64,000 nt of DNA. Origin: Bryobacterales bacterium. Lineage in GTDB: Bacteria > Acidobacteriota > Terriglobia > Bryobacterales > Bryobacteraceae. Both the position numbers and the translations under genes were made by a program. Below are positions 44,414 through 53,566 of the stretch, piece by piece. The stretch covers positions 119,799 to 183,798 of the forward strand of contig JADLDI010000061.1 in NCBI GenBank assembly GCA_020846745.1, read 5' to 3'. The notes under the pieces were generated by a model, which was not told where the DNA came from, ran no database searches, and saw only the letters and a list, made by a program, of their open reading frames with translations. Each line of letters opens with the position of its first letter. Position 1 is the first letter of the stretch.

Positions 44414-46729
44414 CTACTTGCGGACCATCTCGCGCATGACTGACAGCTTCTCTTGTAACGAGTACGGCGTGTACACGTAATCGCACTCGAACTGGAAACC
44501 GAGGCGCGAGTCGCGCAGGGCGGCCGAGCGTGAGCGTTCGGTGCGGACGATTTCTTCGATTGCGATGTTTTTCAAGCGTTCCGGCAAAGCGGTTCGTGTC
44601 CGGCCATCGGGCGCCGCGGCCAGACGCAACCGCAAGTCTTCGAACTCCAGCAGAGCATGTTCGCTCAAGAACATACGGTGAGCCTGCGCGGCCAGGTTCA
44701 CTTCGCGAACAGCGTTGTCGCGCTTGTCTCGAGGTGCGTTGAGCGCGGCCTGGCGGTAGAGTTGCAAGCCCTCGCCCATACGGTCGGCCGCCAGTTGAAG
44801 ATATTTCAAAAACACAGGAAGAATCGAGGCGTCCTTTGGGGCGTTTATGCCGGAAGCGCTGCGGGCATAGAGTTCGGCCTTGTTGGTGCGATTGGTGAAG
44901 TCCGGCATAAAGGTGAGCCGCCCGAGGGTGAACGGCCAGTAGGGATTGAGTCCGGCGCCGAAGTACCCCATCCACTTGTCATGATCCTTCCAGGAATGGT
45001 GAAAGGTGGCGGTGCGTGGAGGCGGCTGCTCGAAGAACAGTGGATTGCCGATGGCGTTGCTGGTGCCCATGGTCGGTCCGGTATCGGGCAGAAAGCGGAT
45101 GGCTTCGCTGAAGAGGTTCCATGCTTTCACCACCGGCGGCGCGGCCGCCTCGCCGAAGCCGCGCCGGGCTATCGCGGTCAGCAGTTCTTCCACCGGCGGA
45201 GCGTCGCTCCATGAATACCAGGCGCGGAATTCCGACATGATGTTCGGCGTGTAGCCGGCCGACCAGCTTTCGAGCGTCCCGTCGACGCCATGCTTCTCCA
45301 GCGCGTTGTAACGCGCGTACCACTGCTGAGGGAACGGCTGATACGGGATGGTTTGGAGTTGGCCTCCGCAGGAGAATGTGTCGGCATTACAGTAGACCTT
45401 CATGCCTCGCTTGCGGGCTTCGGCAATTTGCACTTCGGTAACTTCGGCCGGCCCGGCCTGCGAGATCGAGTAATCGTTCAGATGCCCTTCGAAACCATCC
45501 AGGTTGAAGCTCTTGCCGTTTTCCCACGTTAAAAGCGGTGAGGCGCCCTGAGGAAGCTGGCGGATCAGGTCGCGCTTGAGATCCGCGTTCTCGCGGCGAT
45601 TGGCGATGTTGTAATCCCATGGCAGTACTTCGATATCGGGATTGATCCGCCGGCACTCCTCCGTGACGATGGTAACGGCGCGGACCCATTGGCTGGTCCA
45701 GTGGCGGATTGCGCTATCCCCTCCGGCGCGGCCTCCGCCCCACTGTCCGTACCAGAAGCCCTCAGTGAGTAGGACGTAACCTTTGACATCGGGAACGTCG
45801 CGGATCACCTGCTGCACCAGCCGCCGTAGCGTTGCCTCACTCTCCGCCGTGCCGTCGTACTGATAAATGATCGGCGCGTAGACCTTGATTCCATACTGTA
45901 CGGCGCGGCGGATGAGGTCGCGCATTCTGGCCGGGTCCTGCGCGCGCACGCGAAACAGCAGGCGGGCGTAAAAATCCGTCGACGACTCGGCTGTGGTGCG
46001 GTCGCCGTTCGAATTCGCGTATACGGACGCGTAGATGGCGTCGAAGCCGTCGTGCGCCAGATGCGAGAGCAGCGCGTCGGGAAACTCCATCCACCCCATC
46101 CACGACAGCACCATGCGAGTGTCGTAGAGGCTGTGGCGGGTAGAGGTCCACTCCGCCGGCAGATAAGGCGCTTCGCGGAGGTTCATGCGGGCTTCGAGGT
46201 GATAGAGGCCGTACGCCGTCCCGCGATCGTCATAGCCGCATACCACGATCCGGTCTCGAGTGACGGTAATCTCGTAGCCCTTAGCGCGTTTGAGTTTCAA
46301 GCCGCAGCCGGGCAGTTGGTCACGTGTGCCGGCGATAATCGCCTGACGTAAGCTTTTCCAGTTTCCCAGCGACGCCGTACTGTCCAGTTCCGCGCGGACC
46401 GCCATTGACGTTTGTAAGTAATCCTGGAAGTCGCGCACGGCGTTTGTGAGGACCGCCGAGTTACCAGGCGTTGTCACGATCCGCCAGCCGCGAGCGGGTA
46501 ATGCCAGTTCGTTCGCGCGGGGGTGAAGGCTGGTGTCCCGTCTGCTGTGGTGCACGGGACCGTTAGAAAGGAGCTTGTGGTAGGCGTACGGCTCTTCGAT
46601 CGGAAGACGTTCGACTGCGTCTTCAAACCGGCGCTCCACGCCATCGCTCGAGTTGGAACTTGTCTGCCCGCCGGCTAAGAGCAAGCAGAGTGGAACGGTT
46701 TGGAGAAACGTAGCGGTAAGCCGATGCAT
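44414..46729 (-). CDS. Exported glycoside-hydrolase-like protein (GH20-type N-domain, TIM barrel)
   Basis: A 771-residue protein with a signal peptide (MHRLTATFLQTVPLCLLLAG). Residues about 80-190 form a small alpha/beta domain ending RGTAYGLYHLEARMNLREAP, like the non-catalytic N-domain of hexosaminidases and alpha-glucuronidases. A TIM barrel follows: RMVLSWMGWMEFPDALLSHL, FDAIYASVYANSNGD, YGIKVYAPIIYQYDG, VKGYVLLTEGFWYGQWGGG and DIEVLPWDYNIANRRE, with Glu and Asp residues at strand ends as candidate catalytic pairs. A helical C-terminus completes it. I cannot assign a CAZy family. It probably acts on an oligosaccharide in the periplasm. The fusion gene lies 56 bases upstream on the same strand. 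Confidence 0.65.
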   Translation of the reverse strand: MHRLTATFLQTVPLCLLLAGGQTSSNSSDGVERRFEDAVERLPIEEPYAYHKLLSNGPVHHSRRDTSLHPRANELALPARGWRIVTTPGNSAVLTNAVRDFQDYLQTSMAVRAELDSTASLGNWKSLRQAIIAGTRDQLPGCGLKLKRAKGYEITVTRDRIVVCGYDDRGTAYGLYHLEARMNLREAPYLPAEWTSTRHSLYDTRMVLSWMGWMEFPDALLSHLAHDGFDAIYASVYANSNGDRTTAESSTDFYARLLFRVRAQDPARMRDLIRRAVQYGIKVYAPIIYQYDGTAESEATLRRLVQQVIRDVPDVKGYVLLTEGFWYGQWGGGRAGGDSAIRHWTSQWVRAVTIVTEECRRINPDIEVLPWDYNIANRRENADLKRDLIRQLPQGASPLLTWENGKSFNLDGFEGHLNDYSISQAGPAEVTEVQIAEARKRGMKVYCNADTFSCGGQLQTIPYQPFPQQWYARYNALEKHGVDGTLESWSAGYTPNIMSEFRAWYSWSDAPPVEELLTAIARRGFGEAAAPPVVKAWNLFSEAIRFLPDTGPTMGTSNAIGNPLFFEQPPPRTATFHHSWKDHDKWMGYFGAGLNPYWPFTLGRLTFMPDFTNRTNKAELYARSASGINAPKDASILPVFLKYLQLAADRMGEGLQLYRQAALNAPRDKRDNAVREVNLAAQAHRMFLSEHALLEFEDLRLRLAAAPDGRTRTALPERLKNIAIEEIVRTERSRSAALRDSRLGFQFECDYVYTPYSLQEKLSVMREMVRK

Positions 46730-46785
46730 AATACCTTGGATTCATAACACCTGGAATTGTTCTCGATCGGTTGAACCCGGCGCAT

Positions 46786-48564
46786 CTAAATCGGCGGCAG
46801 CTGCAACGAACGGCGGCCTTCCGCAGTTAGGTTGTTACTCGTCCAATGAGGATTCCAGGTGTGCTCGACCACCACCTTCTTGACGCCGGGCACCTTTAAC
46901 AGGCGCTGGCGAATGGGCGTATTGTTGCCGCCGGAGCCGTAGATGAAGAAGCCGGAGCGAGGACGTCCGCGGTGGGGCATCGTCATAACCACATGGACTG
47001 TCCCTTCACGGACGCGCAGGTCGTAAATCAGCCCTAAGTCAACGACATTGATCTTTGAAGCGTATAACTGCTCGTCCTTACACTCGCGCAGCGCGTCCCA
47101 GAGGATCTTCTTGGAGATAGGGCTGTCGCCGGATTCGCCCGGGCGGGCTAAGCGGCTTGCAGACACCGCCGCGGAGACTTGTTTGGGCAACGGGGCCGCT
47201 GACAGGCTCAAGGGAGTCACCAAGCGGTGGCGCAGCGCTTCCACTTGCTGGGGACCATTCTCGGTGTAATGCATGGCGACGTAGGCGTTGCGCTGGTGGA
47301 GCACTGCTCCGGCGGGCACTTCCTTGCCCGGCAGCGGATAGCGGCTCCAGCAGTGTCCGTGCCATTTGTAGAACATGATGGGCGCGCCGGAATGGCGGAG
47401 TTCGGGCAGGCCGTCGGCGCGGTGCTCCAGAAACAGTGCGATGAAGGCGTCCTGCGCCTGCTTGTTAGTGAAGCCCACGGCCCACAAGTTGTTCAGATAC
47501 TCCTTATCAACCGCGCCGGTCCGAAGCTTGCCCTCGGGTCCCATCCAGACCTGATCAGTAAACGATTGTCCCGAATACACCCATTCGTCGTCGCGCAGGG
47601 CATCGGCTTCCAGAGACTTCGCGACTTCAGCGCGCCCCGTCTTCAGAAACCACGGCAGACCTGCGTAAAAGCGGTATTCGATATCGAAGTTGATGCGCGA
47701 AGGAGTGAACACCGGATGGACTGGCGAGTAGGGGAAGCCCCAGCGGCGGACGATAGTGCAAAGAGGACCGCGGGTTATTTCAAAGTCCGGGCAGGCGTCC
47801 CAGAGCGTGATCCGGAACTTCTGGAAGTTGCCGGAGCCAACGTAGTCGTGGGCCCAGTCGATTCCGGGCGGTTCGCCATGGCCTTCGCCGCCGGCGAATA
47901 GTTCCAGGCCGTGTTCGCGTTTGAAGGTGAGGCGTTCGAGTTGACCCATCTGGCGCGAGAGCGACGCTTTGAAGAAGTCGTTTTCGATGTCGAGGGCGTA
48001 GCCTTCGCCGCGTGTTTCGAGGTCGGTTGGATAAGACGGTAACTCCGCATCGGGATTGCCGGCGAGCAGCAGGTAGTGTGTTCGGGCGTGCGCTGCGGAT
48101 CCGGTGAGGAACAGAACCTTCGCTTGCAATTCCCCGCCCCGCCGGACCTCCGAATGCACCTGCGACGGGACTTCTTTCGGTACCCCATTCTCGATCCGCG
48201 CGATTCGCACTTCGCGCGTCAACGAGGAGGTAATCGCGAGCGGCGCCGCTACGACGAACTCGACGGGTTCCGGCGGACGGCCAACGCCGGTGGTTTCGTC
48301 GGTGGCGAAGGCGAGGTGATGCGACCAACCACTCGCCCACTCACGCCATGGCGCAGGCAGTGACGCGGTGGGTTGCAGGGCCGAAGCGGGCTGCAGCGGC
48401 TTGCCGATCGATTCCTTTTCCGCCTGTTCGTGAACGACAGTGTTGCGGATGGAAGCGGTGAGCGCACGTGCCAGGCGGTAGTTGCCGGCCCGGTAGGCCT
48501 TTTCGAGGAGGGCTAGTTTGTCCTCGAACGAGTCGGTGCGCTCGGAGTACGAAGTTTCTTTCAT
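46786..48564 (-). CDS. Beta-sandwich carbohydrate-type protein fused to a degenerate MIP18/DUF59 domain
   Basis: A 592-residue cytoplasmic-looking protein without signal peptide. Residues 1-60 are a helical start. About 80-450 look like a beta-sandwich enzyme or binding domain of the galactose-mutarotase-like kind (YALDIENDFFKASLSRQMGQ, WDACPDFEITRGPLCTIVRR, YRFYAGLPWFLKTGRAEVAK); no family is certain. Residues about 480-592 are a MIP18/DUF59 domain as in PaaD and SufT: ILWDALRECKDEQ, NVVDLGLIYDLRVREGTVHV, KVPGVKKVVVEHTWNPHWTS and AEGRRSL. The usual Cys of the TxxxCP loop is Arg here (GRP), so iron-sulfur handling is doubtful. It precedes the glycosidase-like gene on the same strand. Confidence 0.7.
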   Translation of the reverse strand: MKETSYSERTDSFEDKLALLEKAYRAGNYRLARALTASIRNTVVHEQAEKESIGKPLQPASALQPTASLPAPWREWASGWSHHLAFATDETTGVGRPPEPVEFVVAAPLAITSSLTREVRIARIENGVPKEVPSQVHSEVRRGGELQAKVLFLTGSAAHARTHYLLLAGNPDAELPSYPTDLETRGEGYALDIENDFFKASLSRQMGQLERLTFKREHGLELFAGGEGHGEPPGIDWAHDYVGSGNFQKFRITLWDACPDFEITRGPLCTIVRRWGFPYSPVHPVFTPSRINFDIEYRFYAGLPWFLKTGRAEVAKSLEADALRDDEWVYSGQSFTDQVWMGPEGKLRTGAVDKEYLNNLWAVGFTNKQAQDAFIALFLEHRADGLPELRHSGAPIMFYKWHGHCWSRYPLPGKEVPAGAVLHQRNAYVAMHYTENGPQQVEALRHRLVTPLSLSAAPLPKQVSAAVSASRLARPGESGDSPISKKILWDALRECKDEQLYASKINVVDLGLIYDLRVREGTVHVVMTMPHRGRPRSGFFIYGSGGNNTPIRQRLLKVPGVKKVVVEHTWNPHWTSNNLTAEGRRSLQLPPI

Positions 48565-48594
48565 CTCGGGCAGCGTATCACGCCCGCGCGCAAT

Positions 48595-49980
48595 TTACGA
48601 CTTCGCTCGCTTCTGTTCGTACGATTTGAACCTGCCGGAATACTCGTCGAATCCCTTTCGTCCCATGAGCGCAAACGTGAATTTCTTGCCTAACTCCACG
48701 CCTTCCTGATCGAAGGCGTTGATATTGAGTAACTCCCCGGCGAAAGCCGTTTCGAATTCAAGTAACTGCATGAAGGCGCCCAGGTGTTCGGCATCTACGC
48801 GATCTAATGTGAACGTACTGTTCGGACGCCCGGTTTCGGTCAGGGCGGCGGCTGTCGCGCGTTGCTCGGCGTCCAGCAACTTAGCCAGCGTCTGCCCGGG
48901 CAGATAGTCCATCGCTTCCAGGCCCGTTTTGGTTTTCGGAATACGACCAGGATTGTCGAACTTCTTCACCGTCCAGAAAGTGAATGCCTTGTCGTTCGGA
49001 CCTTCCATATAGAGCTGCACCTGGGAATGCTGGTCAGTCGTCCCCAGGGCGGCAATCGGGGTCTGGCCGACATGCACCACCTCTCCGGCGCGGTTGGTCT
49101 TCTTGCCCAATGATTCGGCCCACAACTGGCGGAACCAGAACGCCATGCCCCACAATTGGTTCGAATACGGGAACGCCACCTGAATCGGCTTATTGCGTTT
49201 CGTCCAGATGAGCCAGTGATGGAGAGCCGCCCGCAGCGCGGTATTCGCGGCAAGGTCGTTCTTCCACGCAGCTGTCGTGATGGCAGCCGCGCCTTTGCAG
49301 ATTTTCCGGATGTCAAAGCCGCAGAGGGCGGCGGGCACCAGGCCGACCGAAGAGAGTACGGAGAAGCGGCCACCGACGTTCTCGGGCAGGTAGAACATGC
49401 GGTAGCCTTCGTTGGTGGCCAGAACCTTGAGGTCGCCACGATGTTCGGAGGTCACCGCCACGATGCGCTGTTTGGCCTTTTTGCCCACCGCTTGGGTAAG
49501 CCAGTCGCGAACGATCAGGAACGTGCTCACAGTTTCGGCCGTCGCGCCAGACTTGGCGATCACGTTGACTAGCGTCCTCTTCGGATTCATCGACGCCAGT
49601 GCGCCCATCACGAAGCTCGGGTCGACGTTATCTAGAATGACCAGGCGCGGGTTGCTGGTGGAAAATGGCTTCTGCACCGGGTGCGGACCGCGCAGACCGC
49701 AGTCGAGCGCCCAAGCGCCCAATGCCGATCCGCCGATGCCGACGACGCAAACCGTGTCGTAGCTGCCTTTTACTGAGGCGGCGTATTCGAGGATGCCCTT
49801 CTGGTTCTTCAGATCGAACGGCAGATGCGGAAATCCGTATGTGCCATCGTCCACCGATTTGTGAAAGCCGGCCAGTGCGGCTTGGGCGGCCTTGCCCCCT
49901 TCCTTAAGTTCCGCGGGAGTAAGTCCGTTCTCGCCCACAAGGGCTGCCGTGAGATTTGCCGGATCGAATTGAATAGCCAT
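48595..49980 (-). CDS. pgi: Glucose-6-phosphate isomerase
   Basis: A 461-residue isomerase from the ATG at 49980 (MAIQFDPANLTAALVGENGL). VCVVGIGGSALGAWAL binds the phosphate, VIAKSGATAETVSTFLIVRD follows, VGGRFSVLSSVGLVPAALCG is the family signature, and DQHSQVQLYMEGPNDKAFTF carries the ring-opening His. It interconverts glucose- and fructose-6-phosphate. Length fits the shorter bacterial form (about 450). It begins 17 bases after the tannase-family gene. Confidence 0.94.
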   Translation of the reverse strand: MAIQFDPANLTAALVGENGLTPAELKEGGKAAQAALAGFHKSVDDGTYGFPHLPFDLKNQKGILEYAASVKGSYDTVCVVGIGGSALGAWALDCGLRGPHPVQKPFSTSNPRLVILDNVDPSFVMGALASMNPKRTLVNVIAKSGATAETVSTFLIVRDWLTQAVGKKAKQRIVAVTSEHRGDLKVLATNEGYRMFYLPENVGGRFSVLSSVGLVPAALCGFDIRKICKGAAAITTAAWKNDLAANTALRAALHHWLIWTKRNKPIQVAFPYSNQLWGMAFWFRQLWAESLGKKTNRAGEVVHVGQTPIAALGTTDQHSQVQLYMEGPNDKAFTFWTVKKFDNPGRIPKTKTGLEAMDYLPGQTLAKLLDAEQRATAAALTETGRPNSTFTLDRVDAEHLGAFMQLLEFETAFAGELLNINAFDQEGVELGKKFTFALMGRKGFDEYSGRFKSYEQKRAKS

Positions 49981-49997
49981 TGTTGTTTCCAATGATC

Positions 49998-51575
49998 TCA
50001 TTTCGGGGCTTCACAGCGGAAGTTGCGTGCGTCGTTAATGTCGCCTGTGCCCTGGTAACGTGCCACCTGGGGATACACGCACAAAGGGCGGGTGCGCTCG
50101 GGCGGCCCGGCGTTGCGAGCGACAATGGCGTTGGGCGGCATGCCCTCTTCCACCCACTTCTGCAGCGACAGGAACATACTGCGGGAAGCGTCGTTGTGGG
50201 CGGGAGCGCCATAAGCGCCGAAGTCGTTGGGTCCAGGACCGCCGCCGCAATGCTGCATGCCCGGGACAAGATAGAAGCGCATGAACTCGTCGGTGGAAGC
50301 TCCCATTTTCTTCCGCACTGCCTCGTAATAATTGATGGCGCTACCGGCGGGAATGGCCGCGTCGTTCCAGCCGTGGAACAGGATCAACTTACCGTTTCGA
50401 GCACGTAACTTACCTAAGTCCGGATTCGTGGAGTTAAGTATCTTCCCCAATTTCTTTTCAACCGGCTTCTGATCGCGGCCGATCTGAAACGTCTTGTAGT
50501 CCCAAGCGTCGCTGCCGACGTACATATTCTTCATGAACTGGGTGCCGAACTGGTATTGAGCGCTGCTGCCGGGTGTCTTGCCGGTAATCCAACCACCCCA
50601 TCCGCCGGCGCCGCCTTCCGCCCCGTACGTGAAGCCGGGAAACAACTGCTTGCCCTTGGCAGTCCGCGGTCCGTCGTAAATCTTCTTGAGGGCAGCCGCT
50701 TGTGCCGCAGTGAGGCATTCGTCGTTTTCGGCCCCTTTGCAGATCAGGCTTGACGGTTGAAAGTCGCACTTACGCGGGTCGTCAATCACGCCGTCCTTCA
50801 GGCCATCTTTCGCGTCGCAGGCGGAGAGGACCGTCCTTTCAATGGCCGGTATCTTCGCGGGACTTATGAAGCTGTCGGGTCTTTCAACCAATGCGACCGC
50901 GTTCCAGACGAAGCCTGACAGCAGATTTGTGAAGTCGTTGGCAGGCGCGCCCGCGATGATGCCGTCGTAATCTTCGGGGAACCGCTGGGCCTCCATCAGT
51001 GCCTGGCGGCCGCCGTTGGAGCACGACGCGAAATAGGAGTATTTCGCCGGCTTACCGTAGTAAGCCTGAATAAGAGCCTTAGCGGTAACGGCCGTCTCGT
51101 GGATAGCCCGGTACCCATAGTCGATGACCTTTTCCGGATGGTTGCGCGCCCAGCTCGCATCGATACCTGCCTTGGTCCTGTGACCGGTATCGGTGGAAGC
51201 GGCGGCGTAGCCGTTTTTGAGCGCGCCCTCAAGTCCGATGCCCCCGTAACTGATCGATCCGGCGAAGCCGCCGTTGCCGATACCTTGGAAGCGCCCGTTC
51301 CAGTTTTCGGGAGCGGGGAGCCAGACTTCGAACTGAATGTCGGAGTCGGAGGAAGGCTGAAGGGATCCGGCAACGCGGCAGAACGGCGGCATCTTGGCGA
51401 TGGGCTTACTTCCGGGGATCTCGACGGTCCCGGTGGTGACCATCTGGGCCAGGGCGATTCTTGTGTGCGCCGGCGGAGCGGCGGCGAGGCCCTCGCAGGT
51501 GGCCGCAGCGATCGGCAGCGAGAGCAGTGCGAGAATGCCGGTGGCTGGTAGAAACGAGTACGCCATGGGCTTCAT
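49998..51575 (-). CDS. Exported tannase/feruloyl esterase family protein
   Basis: A 525-residue protein from the ATG at 51575 ([20 protein letters not shown], signal peptide cleaved near residue 26). The frame continues upstream to 52037 across another gene and is not coding there. The CS-D-HC arrangement of the family is complete: Ser in [20 protein letters not shown], Asp in [12 protein letters not shown] and His in [12 protein letters not shown], each of the first and last beside the disulfide cysteines. [13 protein letters not shown] forms the oxyanion side. It cleaves ester-linked phenolic acids such as gallate or ferulate from plant material in the periplasm. Substrate cannot be fixed. 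Confidence 0.92.
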   Translation of the reverse strand: MKPMAYSFLPATGILALLSLPIAAATCEGLAAAPPAHTRIALAQMVTTGTVEIPGSKPIAKMPPFCRVAGSLQPSSDSDIQFEVWLPAPENWNGRFQGIGNGGFAGSISYGGIGLEGALKNGYAAASTDTGHRTKAGIDASWARNHPEKVIDYGYRAIHETAVTAKALIQAYYGKPAKYSYFASCSNGGRQALMEAQRFPEDYDGIIAGAPANDFTNLLSGFVWNAVALVERPDSFISPAKIPAIERTVLSACDAKDGLKDGVIDDPRKCDFQPSSLICKGAENDECLTAAQAAALKKIYDGPRTAKGKQLFPGFTYGAEGGAGGWGGWITGKTPGSSAQYQFGTQFMKNMYVGSDAWDYKTFQIGRDQKPVEKKLGKILNSTNPDLGKLRARNGKLILFHGWNDAAIPAGSAINYYEAVRKKMGASTDEFMRFYLVPGMQHCGGGPGPNDFGAYGAPAHNDASRSMFLSLQKWVEEGMPPNAIVARNAGPPERTRPLCVYPQVARYQGTGDINDARNFRCEAPK

Positions 51576-51592
51576 ATTAGCCCAGGCCGAGC

Positions 51593-52828
51593 TTAGAAGG
51601 TGACGCTCATTAACAATTGGACGAGGTTGTAATTCGGGTCGAATAACTGTGTGCGGATGGCGGTGGATGAATCGCCGGTCCAGAGGGTGTAACGCAGTTC
51701 CGGCACGAAGCGGAAGCGTTGGTACCGAAACTCCATCCCCGCCGCCAGTGGGATGCCGAAGGTGTACTGACGAGTTTGGGACTGATCGGTCGCTGAGCGG
51801 TCGATGGCAGAGAGGATAGAAGACTGGCCGACGAACCGCATGGCGAGGCCCGCGCCGAGAAACGGGCGGAAGTTGACGGACTGCGGGTAGAACTTGCGCC
51901 GTAAGATGACCGGAAACTCCCAGGTGCGGCCTTGCGATTGATTCGTGAATGCCATGCCGAGCAGTGTGCCCGACGATTTCAGGCCGTACTTTCGATAGAG
52001 TGCATCCACACCGATCGAAAAGCGGTTCCAGTGCCACTGGATCGTGGGGCCGAAGACGAAGCGTCCGCTGGCGTTTTCGAGAAAACCGCCGGGTCCGGAT
52101 TGTGCCTGAAACAGATCGCGTAGCTGCCCGCCCGCGATGAGTCCGATGGTGAGCACGCCAGGAGACTTCTTGTTGGAAGTCGGCGGCTGTTGCGGAGCGG
52201 CAATGATGGTGACGTTTCCTCCGGCTGGGGCACTCTGCGGCGCCGCAACCGCGGGCGCGGGTTTGACGGGCTGTGCGGCGGGCGCCTGGGCCAGCAGGAT
52301 CGGATTTTCCGTGTACGGCCGTTCGAGCGCCCGCCGGAGGGGTCCCGGCGCAGCCGGATCGTTCGCGAGTAGTACGGGAACCCGAGGCGTCGACTGCGCA
52401 TAATCCCAGTCCGCATCGGGAATCGGGTTGCGGATCGGCAGTGGCGCGGGCGACGCGCCGGTACTTACCAGAGCCGCTTTCATAAACGGCTGCGGTTCCG
52501 CCGCGGCTTCCAAAACACCCGCAGGTGTGACCGCGATCGACTGGACCGGTTTGCCGACCGGCGAAGGCTTCTTCGGGGCGGCTTTCGTCGCGCCTTTCTT
52601 TGCCCCCACCTTGACGCTTCTGCGCGCGGCCTGATGTTTCCGCGCCTTGGCGGAGGCGGCGCTCGCGCTCGTCCCCTTCTTGCGCCGGCCCTTGGTAGCC
52701 TTGGCTTCGATCGAAGCGGGCAAAACAAAGACCAGCAGGAAGAGGATTGCGGTGATCACTCGAATTGGACGGCTGTAGCTGAATCCGACCAGCCGCCCTT
52801 GTTCAACCGAGTCGTGCTGGGACGCCAT
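51593..52828 (-). CDS. Outer-membrane beta-barrel protein with basic and Pro/Ala-rich N-terminal arm
   Basis: A 411-residue protein. After an N-terminal hydrophobic segment ([20 protein letters not shown], about residues 24-43) comes a strongly basic stretch ([20 protein letters not shown]) and a long Ala/Pro linker. The final 190 residues have alternating hydrophobic strands ([67 protein letters not shown]) and a last residue Phe. This fits an eight- to ten-strand barrel of the OMP_b-brl_2 type. The basic arm could bind peptidoglycan or lipopolysaccharide (inference). Three palindromes precede the gene. Confidence 0.7.
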   Translation of the reverse strand: MASQHDSVEQGRLVGFSYSRPIRVITAILFLLVFVLPASIEAKATKGRRKKGTSASAASAKARKHQAARRSVKVGAKKGATKAAPKKPSPVGKPVQSIAVTPAGVLEAAAEPQPFMKAALVSTGASPAPLPIRNPIPDADWDYAQSTPRVPVLLANDPAAPGPLRRALERPYTENPILLAQAPAAQPVKPAPAVAAPQSAPAGGNVTIIAAPQQPPTSNKKSPGVLTIGLIAGGQLRDLFQAQSGPGGFLENASGRFVFGPTIQWHWNRFSIGVDALYRKYGLKSSGTLLGMAFTNQSQGRTWEFPVILRRKFYPQSVNFRPFLGAGLAMRFVGQSSILSAIDRSATDQSQTRQYTFGIPLAAGMEFRYQRFRFVPELRYTLWTGDSSTAIRTQLFDPNYNLVQLLMSVTF

Positions 52829-52880
52829 AGTAATATCAGCTACACATTAAACAGCAATGTATGACAAAACGCAACAAGAA

Positions 52881-52940
52881 TGTTTTAAACGGTTTAGATA
52901 CCCGTGTTTCAAACACTAGCTAAACTTCATGTTCTAAACA
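52881..52940. promoter_or_regulatory. Array of three TGTTTNAAACA-type palindromes
   Basis: TGTTTTAAACG (52881-52891), TGTTTCAAACA (52905-52915) and TGTTCTAAACA (52930-52940) are near-perfect 11-base palindromes spaced 24 and 25 bases apart. They lie in the gap between the barrel gene start at 52828 and the end of the GNAT gene, an AT-rich spot in a GC-rich genome. The layout suits cooperative repressor or activator binding on one face of the helix. Confidence 0.6.
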
Positions 52941-52980
52941 ACTCAGATTCAATCTGTTCGGCGTCTTCGGGCACACACCA

Positions 52981-53436
52981 CTACAGCTTGAGTTCGAGCG
53001 CCACCGCTTCGGGCGGCATCCCGTCATAGTATGGACTAATCCTTTCAAACCCGAGTAACTCGTATAATCGCAAGGCGTCGTTCATCGCCCCGGGAATCGT
53101 ATCGCCGAGAACTGCCTTACAACCGGCCGCACGTAGTTCGGCGATCATCTCCGCCATCAGTGCCCGGGCGACGCCTTTGCCGCGAAATCGTTTCCTTACG
53201 TACAGGCGCTTGGCTTCCACCCGCGTCGCGTCCCACTTGCGCCAGGCGACCGTTCCGGCGGGTTCGCCGTTCCAGAGCGCCAGCAGCAGCGTATACCTGC
53301 CGGGCAGCGACGCCACTTCCTGTTCGAAACCCTGGAAGCAAGGTGTAAAACCCATCTCTTCCCAATACTCATGCCACAACCTTCTTACCGCCGCCACCTC
53401 GCGAATGGCTTTTGCATGTCTCACCTGTACACCCAT
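52981..53436 (-). CDS. GNAT-family N-acetyltransferase
   Basis: A 151-residue acetyltransferase. VRHAKAIREVAAVRRLWHEY is the first helix, EPAGTVAWRKWD the central strands, and KRLYVRKRFRGKGVARALMA the acetyl-CoA pyrophosphate loop (RxxGxA). LRLYELLGFERISPY is the usual C-terminal strand-helix. The acceptor is unknown. The gene diverges from the DUF72 gene. Confidence 0.9.
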   Translation of the reverse strand: MGVQVRHAKAIREVAAVRRLWHEYWEEMGFTPCFQGFEQEVASLPGRYTLLLALWNGEPAGTVAWRKWDATRVEAKRLYVRKRFRGKGVARALMAEMIAELRAAGCKAVLGDTIPGAMNDALRLYELLGFERISPYYDGMPPEAVALELKL

Positions 53437-53510
53437 TTCTCTAGGCTACGTCTAGTCGGGCATGGGACAGATGCAAACGGAAAGGCGAGAAACAAAAGCG
53501 AAGATTTTTG

Positions 53511-53539
53511 TTGACACGCTTCCCGATTTGCCATATGCT
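53511..53539 (+). promoter_or_regulatory. Sigma-70-type promoter of the DUF72 gene
   Basis: TTGACA (53511-53516), exactly 17 bases, then TATGCT (53534-53539). Transcription would begin near 53546, which places the real start codon downstream of that point and excludes the ATG at 53462. Confidence 0.65.
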
Positions 53540-53566
53540 GATGGCGAAGAAAGGGCGAATCGCACT

